From NCBI RefSeq assembly GCF_004342225.1, contig NZ_SMAR01000002.1, positions 62,001 to 126,000 on the forward strand: DNA of 64,000 bases, written 5' to 3'. This stretch comes from Martelella mediterranea. Its GTDB lineage: Bacteria > Pseudomonadota > Alphaproteobacteria > Rhizobiales > Rhizobiaceae. Position numbers and translations under genes: made by a program. Under the pieces are notes generated by a model, which was not told the DNA's origin, ran no database searches, and was given only the letters and a program-made list of their open reading frames with translations. Below are positions 9,948 to 16,024 of the stretch, one piece after another. Position 1 is the first letter of the stretch. Every line of letters starts with the position of its first letter.

Positions 9948-10205
9948 TCAGCCATTTTGCTGGTTCGGCAGCTCATACTGATACATCAGTTTCAGTGATT
10001 TATCCGGCTGCACTTTAAAGACGTTGCCATAGCGCGTCCCGAATTTACCGGTTGAATCAATTGTAACGGTACTTCCAACCGGTGCCTTGCTGACCATTCC
10101 GGTCTGAGGCACGGCACTCGGATCTGGAAGATATGGTTTTGCCATGGCCGGTGCTACGGCGAAGGGCAATAGAACAGCAATTGTAATAGCAAGTTTCTTC
10201 ATCAT
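9948..10205 (-). CDS. Small exported protein, array copy 1 (unrecognised family)
   Basis: An 85-residue protein with a signal peptide (basic MMKK, hydrophobic core, cleavage after APAMA) and a mature part of about 63 residues without cysteines. Shared family features are P-x-TG-x-V-S-KAPVGSTVTI, then KFGT, N-V-F-K-V and D-x-SL. It pairs with copy 2 as a subclade (KFG..., VQPD) distinct from copies 3-6. GGGAG lies about 7 nt before the start; ATG at 10202 is an alternative. Last gene of the array, ending at a bidirectional terminator. Function unknown; expected in the periplasm or outside the cell. Confidence 0.8.
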   Translation of the reverse strand: MMKKLAITIAVLLPFAVAPAMAKPYLPDPSAVPQTGMVSKAPVGSTVTIDSTGKFGTRYGNVFKVQPDKSLKLMYQYELPNQQNG

Positions 10206-10291
10206 GCTTCTCCCGTTTTGATCTATAAAAGGGACTACGCATCTCGCTTGCCGGAAGTTTCAGAAAAACCGTTCCCGGCCCGTTTTGCAGC

Positions 10292-10307
10292 TTCAACTTA
10301 TGTTGAA
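10292..10307 (-). other. Small hairpin upstream of array copy 1
   Basis: TTCAAC / GTTGAA stem of 6 bp with a TTAT loop. It sits about 87 nt before the copy 1 start, farther away than the leader hairpins of copies 3-6. Confidence 0.35.
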
Positions 10308-10323
10308 CGCGAGGGCAAACCGA

Positions 10324-10560
10324 TCAGTTATCATTGGTATTGATCGGATATTGCGTAATGAATTTCAGCGAACCGTCCGGCTGCACACGAAAAACATTCT
10401 GATACTCGCCCCCGAACTTGCCAGTGCCCTGAATGGTGACTGTGCTGCCAACCGGCGCCTTCGAAACCTTCCCGGTTTCAGGGATGGCGGAATAGTCAAT
10501 CGCATAGGCAGCCGGTGCAAGCAGCAATGCCAGTACACTGAAGATAACCCTTGCTTTCAT
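10324..10560 (-). CDS. Small exported protein, array copy 2 (unrecognised family)
   Basis: A 78-residue protein starting MKARVIF, with cleavage predicted after PAAYA and a mature part of about 58 residues lacking cysteines. The start at 10560 is chosen because GGGAGAG lies just upstream; a longer reading to 10617 would run into the strong hairpin at 10594. The core matches the family: IPETGKVSKAPVGSTVTI, GKFGGEY, NVFRVQPDGSLKF. It is closest to copy 1. Function unknown. Confidence 0.8.
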   Translation of the reverse strand: MKARVIFSVLALLLAPAAYAIDYSAIPETGKVSKAPVGSTVTIQGTGKFGGEYQNVFRVQPDGSLKFITQYPINTNDN

Positions 10561-10593
10561 CCTTGCTCTCCCGTCACCGCCATAGCTGACAAC

Positions 10594-10627
10594 AATAAAG
10601 TGGGCGGCCTGCGCCACCCACTTTATT
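10594..10627 (-). terminator. Strong hairpin between array copies 3 and 2
   Basis: AATAAAGTGGG pairs perfectly with CCCACTTTATT (11 bp), extended by GGC/GCC after one mismatch, with a 4-nt loop. No long T-run follows, so it may be a partial terminator or a processing/stability element that sets different levels for copies 1-2 and 3-6. Confidence 0.55.
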
Positions 10628-10654
10628 GCCTGTATCTGACCAAATGAAGGCTGA

Positions 10655-10888
10655 TCAGTTCCCGACGCTTTCCTGGAAAACGAAGTTCAGGGAACCGTCT
10701 TCGCCAACGCGGTAGTAGTTCATGTGCTTCGTGCCAAACTGGTCGGTCGACTCGATGGTGACCGGAGAACCAGCCGGAGCCTTTGTCAGCGTGCCGGTCT
10801 CCGGCAGAGCGTTCGGCTGAACAGCGAAGGCTGCAGGAGCAGCGGCAAGACCGGCGGCTACGGCGGCAATTGCAAAAACATTGTTCAT
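10655..10888 (-). CDS. Small exported protein, array copy 3 (unrecognised family)
   Basis: A 77-residue protein (start MNNVFAI at 10888, with GGGAG upstream) with a 22-residue signal peptide ending PAAFA and a mature part of about 55 residues. The conserved core reads NALPETGTLTKAPAGS, then DQFGTKHMNYYRV, EDGSLNFVFQ. It ends in ESVGN where copies 4-6 end in EGIGD, making it the most diverged member of the 3-6 subclade. No cysteines. A leader hairpin lies 15 nt upstream. Function unknown. Confidence 0.82.
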   Translation of the reverse strand: MNNVFAIAAVAAGLAAAPAAFAVQPNALPETGTLTKAPAGSPVTIESTDQFGTKHMNYYRVGEDGSLNFVFQESVGN

Positions 10889-10903
10889 GATAGTCTCCCT
10901 GGT

Positions 10904-10939
10904 ACCAGCCATCGACCTTGCTTTACCGGTCAGGCTGGT
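10904..10939 (-). other. Leader hairpin of array copy 3
   Basis: ACCAGCC / GGCTGGT, 7 perfect base pairs over a 22-nt loop, with an alternative pairing ATCGACC / GGTCGAT. It abuts the ribosome-binding site, 15 nt before the ATG. Confidence 0.5.
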
Positions 10940-10977
10940 CGATTCTAATTATTTATCTTTTGCATTCAGCGACTTAA

Positions 10978-11211
10978 TCAGTCACCAATGCCTTCCTGGA
11001 AGACGAATTCAAGCGAACCGTCTTCAGCAACGCGGTAGTAGTTCATGTATTTCGTACCAAACTGATCGCGGGCTTCGATGTTGACAGTAGAACCAACAGG
11101 AGCCTTGGTCAGCGTGCCGGTCTCCGGCAAAGCGTTCGGCTGAACAGCGAAGGCTGCAGGAGCAGCGGCAAGACCAGCAACAACGGCGGTGATTGCAAAA
11201 ACGTTTTTCAT
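10978..11211 (-). CDS. Small exported protein, array copy 4 (unrecognised family)
   Basis: A 77-residue protein starting MKNVFAITAV (GGGAG upstream supports 11211 rather than 11244), with signal peptide cleavage after PAAFA. The mature part carries NALPETGTLTKAPVGS, RDQFGTKYMNYYRV and EDGSLEFVFQEGIGD. It is nearly identical to copy 5 at both protein and DNA level, with a long identical DNA block over the signal-peptide region, pointing to recent duplication or gene conversion. Function unknown. Confidence 0.82.
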   Translation of the reverse strand: MKNVFAITAVVAGLAAAPAAFAVQPNALPETGTLTKAPVGSTVNIEARDQFGTKYMNYYRVAEDGSLEFVFQEGIGD

Positions 11212-11227
11212 TGTATTTCTCCCTGCT

Positions 11228-11259
11228 GCCAGCCACCTCTGCATGAGTATGTGACTGGC
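11228..11259 (-). other. Leader hairpin of array copy 4
   Basis: GCCAG-C-CAC pairs with GTG-A-CTGGC (8 pairs, one mismatch) over a 14-nt loop. It lies 16 nt before the ATG, the same place as in copies 3 and 5 although the sequence differs. Confidence 0.5.
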
Positions 11260-11303
11260 TCAGTTTCTTTTTTGTTTTATAATTTCAGTCTGCTGGCGTC
11301 AGA

Positions 11304-11537
11304 TCAGTCGCCAATGCCTTCCTGGAAGACAAACTCCAGCGAACCGTCTTCAGCAACGCGGTAGTAGTTCATGTACTTGGTACCGAACTGATCGTTGGAA
11401 GCGATTGTTACGGTCGAGCCAGCCGGAGCCTTGGTCAGTGTGCCGGTGTCCGGCAGAGCGTTCGGCTGAACAGCGAAGGCTGCAGGAGCAGCGGCAAGAC
11501 CAGCAACAACGGCGGTGACTGCAAAAACATTTTTCAT
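11304..11537 (-). CDS. Small exported protein, array copy 5 (unrecognised family)
   Basis: A 77-residue protein with the same plan: MKNVFAVTAV signal peptide cleaved after PAAFA, then NALPDTGTLTKAPAGS, NDQFGTKYMNYYRV and EDGSLEFVFQEGIGD. No cysteines and a slightly acidic mature part; the spaced V/T/I and F/Y pattern suggests beta strands. Start-to-start distance to its neighbours is about 325-340 bp, the repeat unit of the array. GGGAG ribosome-binding site. Function unknown. Confidence 0.82.
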   Translation of the reverse strand: MKNVFAVTAVVAGLAAAPAAFAVQPNALPDTGTLTKAPAGSTVTIASNDQFGTKYMNYYRVAEDGSLEFVFQEGIGD

Positions 11538-11553
11538 GGTATTTCTCCCTAGT

Positions 11554-11588
11554 ACCAGCCTTGTTGAATATGGCTTTTGGCGGCTGGT
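11554..11588 (-). other. Leader hairpin of array copy 5
   Basis: ACCAGCC / GGCTGGT, 7 perfect pairs over a 21-nt loop, 16 nt before the ATG and directly ahead of AGGGAG. Confidence 0.5.
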
Positions 11589-11638
11589 TCGGTTTGCATA
11601 TTTTTCTGATTTCGTTTTTTGATCAGCGTCAGCGGCGA

Positions 11639-11875
11639 TCAGTCGCCAATGCCTTCCTGGAAGACGAATTCAAGCGAACCATCTTCATTCACGCTGTAAT
11701 AGTTCATGTATTTCGTGCCGAACTGGTCTTTGGAAGCGATTGTTACGGTCGAGCCAGCCGGAGCCTTGGTCAGTGTGCCGGTGTCGGGCAGAGCCGTTGG
11801 CTGAACAGCGAAAGCTGCAGGAGCGGCTGCGAGGCCAGCAGCAACGGCGCTGATAGCAATAAGGTTTTTCATCAT
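11639..11875 (-). CDS. Small exported protein, array copy 6, first gene of the array (unrecognised family)
   Basis: A 78-residue protein (MMKNLIAISAV; the second Met gives 77) with a signal peptide ending PAAFA and the family core TALPDTGTLTKAPAGS, KDQFGTKYMNYYSV and EDGSLEFVFQEGIGD. As the first gene transcribed it lies below the only long AT-rich intergenic region of the array, which should hold the promoter. AAAGGAGAG is the ribosome-binding site. Function unknown. Confidence 0.82.
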   Translation of the reverse strand: MMKNLIAISAVAAGLAAAPAAFAVQPTALPDTGTLTKAPAGSTVTIASKDQFGTKYMNYYSVNEDGSLEFVFQEGIGD

Positions 11876-11886
11876 TCTCTCCTTTG

Positions 11887-11904
11887 AACAGAAGCTTGTC
11901 TGTT
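11887..11904 (-). other. Leader hairpin of array copy 6
   Basis: AACAGA / TCTGTT, 6 pairs with a 6-nt loop, about 11 nt before the ATG. Sequence unrelated to the hairpins of copies 3-5 but in a similar position. Confidence 0.4.
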
Positions 11905-11926
11905 TGTTCGATGACCGGGAGATATG

Positions 11927-11955
11927 ATTTAATCACTCGATTAACAAGTTGTCGA
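11927..11955 (-). promoter_or_regulatory. Candidate promoter of the small-protein array
   Basis: On the minus strand TCGACA and TTAAAT are separated by 17 nt, resembling a housekeeping sigma -35/-10 pair (5/6 and 4/6 matches). A start near 11920 would give a short leader holding the copy 6 hairpin. Confidence 0.35.
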
Positions 11956-12260
11956 AATTCGAATTTTGTGTTCGCTTTTCGTTGACGACAAAACCCTTGA
12001 ATTCTCTCTTAAATCTGTGCAAGCAGGGAAATCATTATTTTTCAAAGACTTTCATAAAACAGACACATTGCAAAAGACTTCCGAGAGACCCTTATTTTCA
12101 GGGGATCACGACGTTTTTATCGGAATATTTTTATAACTTCGTATTCTTGAAGCGCACTGCAGGTCAATCAAACGCAACTTTTTATATACATATTCGAAAG
12201 TAAGCAGATTAAGGATTGCTGAACACCGCGCAGCTGTGGCCTGCCACGATAGGCCATACA

Positions 12261-12287
12261 AAAAGCCCGGCGCGAGCGCCGGGCCTT
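12261..12287 (-). terminator. Terminator of tal
   Basis: GCCCGGCG / CGCCGGGC stem of 8 bp (extended by A-T pairs and a wobble) with a 4-nt loop; on the minus strand it is followed by TTTTTGT. Confidence 0.85.
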
Positions 12288-12324
12288 GAAAAGCACAATA
12301 CGTTCAGACGATGTTGCGCCGGAA

Positions 12325-13281
12325 TCAGGCGTCGAGCTTTTCCGCAACAATGGTGCGCAGCTTGCCAAGGTCCTTGGCAAAGTTCCGAATGCCTTCAGCC
12401 AGCTTCTCGGTCGCCATTGCATCTTCGTTCAGCATCCAACGGAAGGTCTGCTCGTCCATCTTGATCTTTTCTTCCGGCTCAAAAGCCTCCGGAGACAGCT
12501 TGCGCTCCAGCTTGCCTTCATCATTTGCCAGTTCTTCAAGAAGGTTCGGAGAAATGGTCAGACGGTCGCAACCGGCAAGACCTTCGATTTCACCGATGTT
12601 GCGGAAAGATGCGCCCATAACAACGGTTTTGATGTCGTTAGCCTTGTAATAGTTGTAGATCGAGCGAACGGAGACAACGCCCGGATCGGTTTCAGCGGTA
12701 TATTCCTCGCCAGTGGCGTTCTTGTACCAGTCAAGGATACGACCAACGAACGGCGAAATCAGAAACGCGCCGGCATCGGCACAGGCAATCGCCTGGCATT
12801 TGGAAAACAGAAGCGTCAGATTGCAGTCGATGCCTTCTTTCTGAAGCACTTCGCAGGCCCGAATGCCTTCCCACGTAGATGCCAGCTTGATGAGAATGCG
12901 CTCACGGCCAATACCGCGATCTTCGTAAGCCTTGATGATTTCGTGCGCCTTGGCAATCGAACCTTCCATGTTGAAGGACAGGTCCGCATCAACCTCTGTG
13001 GAGACACGGCCGGGCACGATGTTGACGAGCGCTGCGCCGACGTCAATTGCCAGACGGCTTGCTACCGCATCAACGACAGCTTCTTTCGAACCGGTCTGCG
13101 CCTTGCCCCATTTGATAGCTTCGTCGATCTGGTCGTCGAACATGTCGGTCGACAGGGCCTTCAGAACGATGGAGGGGTTGGTCGTGCAATCGACTGGTTT
13201 GAGTTTCTCAACGGCTTTGATATCGCCTGTATCTGCCACAACCGTGGTCATTTCGCGCAATTGGTCAAGTTTGGAAGCCAT
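12325..13281 (-). CDS. tal: Transaldolase (TalB type)
   Basis: A 318-residue class I transaldolase that moves a dihydroxyacetone unit between sedoheptulose 7-phosphate and glyceraldehyde 3-phosphate in the non-oxidative pentose phosphate pathway. The signature VDCTTNPSIVLKAL, the Schiff-base Lys in RILIKLASTWEG (near residue 130) and the phosphate-site segment SPFVGRILDWY are all present. The start at 13281 (MASKLDQLREM) has AAGGA 8 nt upstream and matches the family N-terminus; an upstream in-frame ATG at 13440 is not supported. Monocistronic with its own terminator. Confidence 0.95.
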   Translation of the reverse strand: MASKLDQLREMTTVVADTGDIKAVEKLKPVDCTTNPSIVLKALSTDMFDDQIDEAIKWGKAQTGSKEAVVDAVASRLAIDVGAALVNIVPGRVSTEVDADLSFNMEGSIAKAHEIIKAYEDRGIGRERILIKLASTWEGIRACEVLQKEGIDCNLTLLFSKCQAIACADAGAFLISPFVGRILDWYKNATGEEYTAETDPGVVSVRSIYNYYKANDIKTVVMGASFRNIGEIEGLAGCDRLTISPNLLEELANDEGKLERKLSPEAFEPEEKIKMDEQTFRWMLNEDAMATEKLAEGIRNFAKDLGKLRTIVAEKLDA

Positions 13282-13617
13282 GATATTCATCCTTCGTAAT
13301 CTGGGCCTGTGCTTTCGCCTGCGCACAGAAGAAAGACGGACCACTCTGCTTGAATAACGCCCGGCAGCCTGATCGCTGCCTCCCGCGCATTTGGTATTAC
13401 CGATATCGCGCCGCGATGATGTTTCAATGACTGTTTGCAAACATCGAAGCGGGAAGCAAGCCCGAAACCGACAACCTCCGTACGTAGTTCCACGTCCGGG
13501 CGTTTATTCGGGTAAATGCACCTTATCAATCGATTTAGGTATTGCATTGACGGCGCTCAACCCGAAATTAAAAAATGTGAATGGTTTCGCGCAGGTGTTT
13601 TGCAAGGCACTGGCATT
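13282..13617. other. Intergenic region upstream of tal
   Basis: 336 bp without a gene, between tal and the AraC/OGT fusion gene, both on the minus strand. It contains a perfect 12-bp palindrome TGTTTGCAAACA (13432-13443) and a second inverted repeat ATCGCG-C-CGCGAT (13405-13417), both about 125-160 bp before tal. These are plausible operators in the tal promoter region; no factor is identified. Confidence 0.45.
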
Positions 13618-14502
13618 TCAGCTCTTGCCGGCCTCCCAGCCAAGCATGGCGCGTTTGCGGGTGAGCCCCCAGTGATAACCGGTCAGGGCACCCGATTTGC
13701 CAAGCGCGCGGTGGCAGGGCACGACAAAGGAAACCGGATTGCGCCCAATAGCAGCACCGACCGCGCGTGAGGCTTTCGGCCTGCCAATTTCAGCTGCGAT
13801 ATCAGAATAGGTCCTCGCCTTGTTCATCGGAATTTTCAGAAGGCTTTCCCAGACCTGCACCTGAAAGTCAGTTCCGATCAGCACCACTTTCAAGGGCTGT
13901 TCGGCGCTCCACTGTTCCGGGTTGAAAATCCGTGCGGCATAGGGTGCGGTCGCGGCACTGTCCTCGATATAGGATGCTTGCGACCAGCGCGACGCCATAT
14001 CGTCATACACGGTTCGCTCCTGTCCGGCATCCGCAAAGGCCAGCCCGGCGAGACCGCGGCCGGTGATCATCACCAGCGCTGTCCCGAATGGCGATGGGTG
14101 AAAACCATAGCGGATATGAAGCCCGGCACCACTGGCCTTCCATTCGCCCGGCGACATGGCCTCATGGGTCACAAACAAATCATGAAGGCGTCCCGGGCCG
14201 GAAAGCCCAAGCTCATATGACGCTTCGAGCAATGGCAGATGTTCCTGGCCCAGAAGTCGCTTGGCATGATCAAGTGTCACTGCCTGCAAAAAGGCTTTTG
14301 GCGAAAGCCCGGCCCAGCGCGAGAAAACCTTCTGAAGTGCGGTGGGTGACAGGCCAAGCTGCGCGGCGATTGTTTCAAGCCCCGGCTGGGCACGGTAACC
14401 TTCGCTGATCATGGCGATCACGGCTGAGATAATCTCATAATCCGATCCGTGCGGCGTCGCATCAACTGCGTTGGCGGCAATATCATTCAATATAGCGGTC
14501 AT
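13618..14502 (-). CDS. AraC-type HTH / O6-methylguanine-DNA methyltransferase fusion (Ada-like)
   Basis: A 294-residue fusion: an N-terminal AraC-type helix-turn-helix (AAQLGLSPTALQKVFSRWAG) and a C-terminal methyltransferase domain with the acceptor cysteine in VVPCHRALG (about residue 263), preceded by a PKASRAVGAAIGRNP recognition region. It removes O6-alkyl groups from guanine by suicide transfer. The Cys4 phosphotriester domain of E. coli Ada is missing, so methylation-switched transcription of the Ada type is doubtful. The start at 14502 is better spaced from GGGAG than the ATG at 14511. A palindromic repeat lies just upstream. Confidence 0.9.
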   Translation of the reverse strand: MTAILNDIAANAVDATPHGSDYEIISAVIAMISEGYRAQPGLETIAAQLGLSPTALQKVFSRWAGLSPKAFLQAVTLDHAKRLLGQEHLPLLEASYELGLSGPGRLHDLFVTHEAMSPGEWKASGAGLHIRYGFHPSPFGTALVMITGRGLAGLAFADAGQERTVYDDMASRWSQASYIEDSAATAPYAARIFNPEQWSAEQPLKVVLIGTDFQVQVWESLLKIPMNKARTYSDIAAEIGRPKASRAVGAAIGRNPVSFVVPCHRALGKSGALTGYHWGLTRKRAMLGWEAGKS

Positions 14503-14520
14503 GGTCGTCATACTCCCTAC

Positions 14521-14623
14521 AGCATCGGCCCGAAAATCGGAATCGATTTTCAGAAAGCACGATGCGTAGATTCAATAGGTTAGAACGTCCTTTGTGCATC
14601 CGAATGGATGCGACAGCGCTCTA
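14521..14623. repeat. Dispersed palindromic repeat element
   Basis: Two hairpins with GAAT loops in tandem: GAAAATCG-GAAT-CGATTTTC (14532-14551) and GCATCC-GAAT-GGATGC (14596-14611). The second is enclosed by near-inverted ends TAGAACG (14581) and CGCTCTA (14617). The second half has the same plan as the element at 53789-53829. This resembles short intergenic repeats known to be dispersed in rhizobial and Brucella-like genomes. Confidence 0.65.
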
Positions 14624-14673
14624 GTGCAACGAAACAACCATGCCTTCTGCAGCGAAGCCACCCGTTTCCTGCG

Positions 14674-15237
14674 TCATATCCGCTGTTTCACGCTCGCCAG
14701 TGCAGAACGCAGCGCCTTTGCAAAGCTTTCCCGATCCTCCGGGTTCAAAAATGCTCCGATTTCCACGGTCTCGCCCGAGCTTGTAAGCCGCATTCCGGTG
14801 ATCCCGAACTCGGGATGGTGATCGACAATGAAGCGCGTCCAGAGCGGATTAAAGCCCGCTTCGAAAACGCGGCCCGAGGGCGCATATTTGCAGACCCTGA
14901 TCTGATGAGGCGACAGCCACACATATTCACGCGTGCGCGCAGAGCGATAAGAAAGCCGGAAAGCACCGTACAGCCCGAGGAATGTGACCGCGCAAAAAAC
15001 AGCAATCGGCCAGGCACCTTCAGCAAGAAAATAGACAGTATTTGGCAGAAAACCGAGCGCGGCCACGGCGAGCAAAACGCGAAATCCCTTGCGCCCCAGC
15101 GAACGATGGGGGAAAAGTTCGGCTGAAAACACCGGCGGTTCGCCGGATGCTGCCTGAACCGGATGTAATGATGCCTGACCGCCAGACATCTTCTCCGGTT
15201 GATGATGCAGCGCTTCAATATCGGTCATCGTGCCCAT
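14674..15237 (-). CDS. DUF2244 domain integral membrane protein
   Basis: A 187-residue protein of the DUF2244 family, recognisable by the N-proximal segment ELFPHRSLGRKGF, two closely spaced transmembrane segments (about residues 54-72 and 76-94) and a C-terminal cytosolic domain with a VWLSPHQIRV stretch. Members are common in alphaproteobacteria, often near nth, but have no established function. It is divergent from nth with only about 20 bp between starts, so the promoters overlap. The start is uncertain: an ATG at 15228 is an alternative. Confidence 0.8.
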   Translation of the reverse strand: MGTMTDIEALHHQPEKMSGGQASLHPVQAASGEPPVFSAELFPHRSLGRKGFRVLLAVAALGFLPNTVYFLAEGAWPIAVFCAVTFLGLYGAFRLSYRSARTREYVWLSPHQIRVCKYAPSGRVFEAGFNPLWTRFIVDHHPEFGITGMRLTSSGETVEIGAFLNPEDRESFAKALRSALASVKQRI

Positions 15238-15255
15238 GCCAGAGGTGAAAATAAA

Positions 15256-16008
15256 ATGACAAAAGCCAAGTCATCAGTGAGCACCCAACGGGCCCAAAAG
15301 TCAAATTCCGGAGCTGCCCGCAAACGCGCCCTGGCTCGCTCGGCCTATTCTGCAGATGAGATCCGGGAAATTTTCCGCCGTTTTTCCATACAGCGGCCCG
15401 AGCCGAAAGGCGAGCTGAACCATACCAATCCGTTTACGCTTCTTGTGGCGGTTGCTCTTTCCGCGCAGGCGACGGATGTCGGCGTCAACAAGGCGACGAA
15501 AGACCTTTTTGCCGTTGCTGACACCCCGCAAAAGATGGTCGATCTGGGTGAGGAGCGCCTGATCAGCTACATCCGAACCATCGGCCTTTACCGCAACAAG
15601 GCAAAGAACGTCATCGCGCTCAGCAAGCGGCTGATCAGCGACTTCGGCGGTGAAGTACCGAAGACCCGCGATGAACTGGTGACGCTGCCCGGTGTTGGCC
15701 GGAAAACCGCCAATGTGGTGATGTCGATGGCTTTCGGCGAAGCAACCATCGCTGTCGATACACATATCTTTCGCATTGCCAATCGCACCGGTCTTGCGCC
15801 GGGCAAAACGCCCGACGCGGTGGAGGCAACACTCGAGAAAATCATTCCGGCGGACTATCTGTTTCACGCCCACCACTGGCTGATCCTGCACGGACGTTAT
15901 TGCTGCAAGGCGCGAAAACCCGACTGTCTGGCCTGTGTGATCGCAGACATCTGCAAGGCCGCGGAGAAAACCAGCGAAATGCCGGCCCCGCTGGTTCCCC
16001 TGGCCTGA
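15256..16008 (+). CDS. nth: Endonuclease III (DNA glycosylase/AP lyase)
   Basis: A 250-residue base-excision-repair enzyme that removes oxidised pyrimidines and cleaves the abasic site. The helix-hairpin-helix LPGVGRKTANVV holds the catalytic Lys, VDTHIFRIANR holds the catalytic Asp, and the C-terminal 4Fe-4S cluster motif C-x6-C-x2-C-x5-C (CKARKPDCLACVIADIC) is intact. The N-terminus has a basic Ser/Lys-rich extension of about 30 residues, usual in alphaproteobacteria. The start at 15256 has AGAGG upstream; an in-frame ATG at 15199 would overlap the divergent DUF2244 gene. Confidence 0.95.
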   Translation: MTKAKSSVSTQRAQKSNSGAARKRALARSAYSADEIREIFRRFSIQRPEPKGELNHTNPFTLLVAVALSAQATDVGVNKATKDLFAVADTPQKMVDLGEERLISYIRTIGLYRNKAKNVIALSKRLISDFGGEVPKTRDELVTLPGVGRKTANVVMSMAFGEATIAVDTHIFRIANRTGLAPGKTPDAVEATLEKIIPADYLFHAHHWLILHGRYCCKARKPDCLACVIADICKAAEKTSEMPAPLVPLA

Positions 16009-16024
16009 TTGTTCGATCCTCGTA

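Larger units (their letters stand above)
11876..12324. other. AT-rich intergenic region between the array and tal
   Basis: 449 bp without a credible gene. From about 11920 to 12215 it is strikingly AT-rich compared with its surroundings. It contains the leader hairpin and candidate promoter of the array and the tal terminator. A short plus-strand reading frame at 11949-12203 has no ribosome-binding site and unusual composition, and is not accepted as a gene. Confidence 0.6.

Noticed and set aside
11949-12203. 84-codon plus-strand frame in the AT-rich region
   Set aside because: No ribosome-binding site, no recognisable domain, composition expected of AT-rich non-coding DNA.
12286-13299. 337-codon plus-strand frame opposite transaldolase
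   Set aside because: Antisense shadow of tal; the minus-strand protein has all catalytic motifs.
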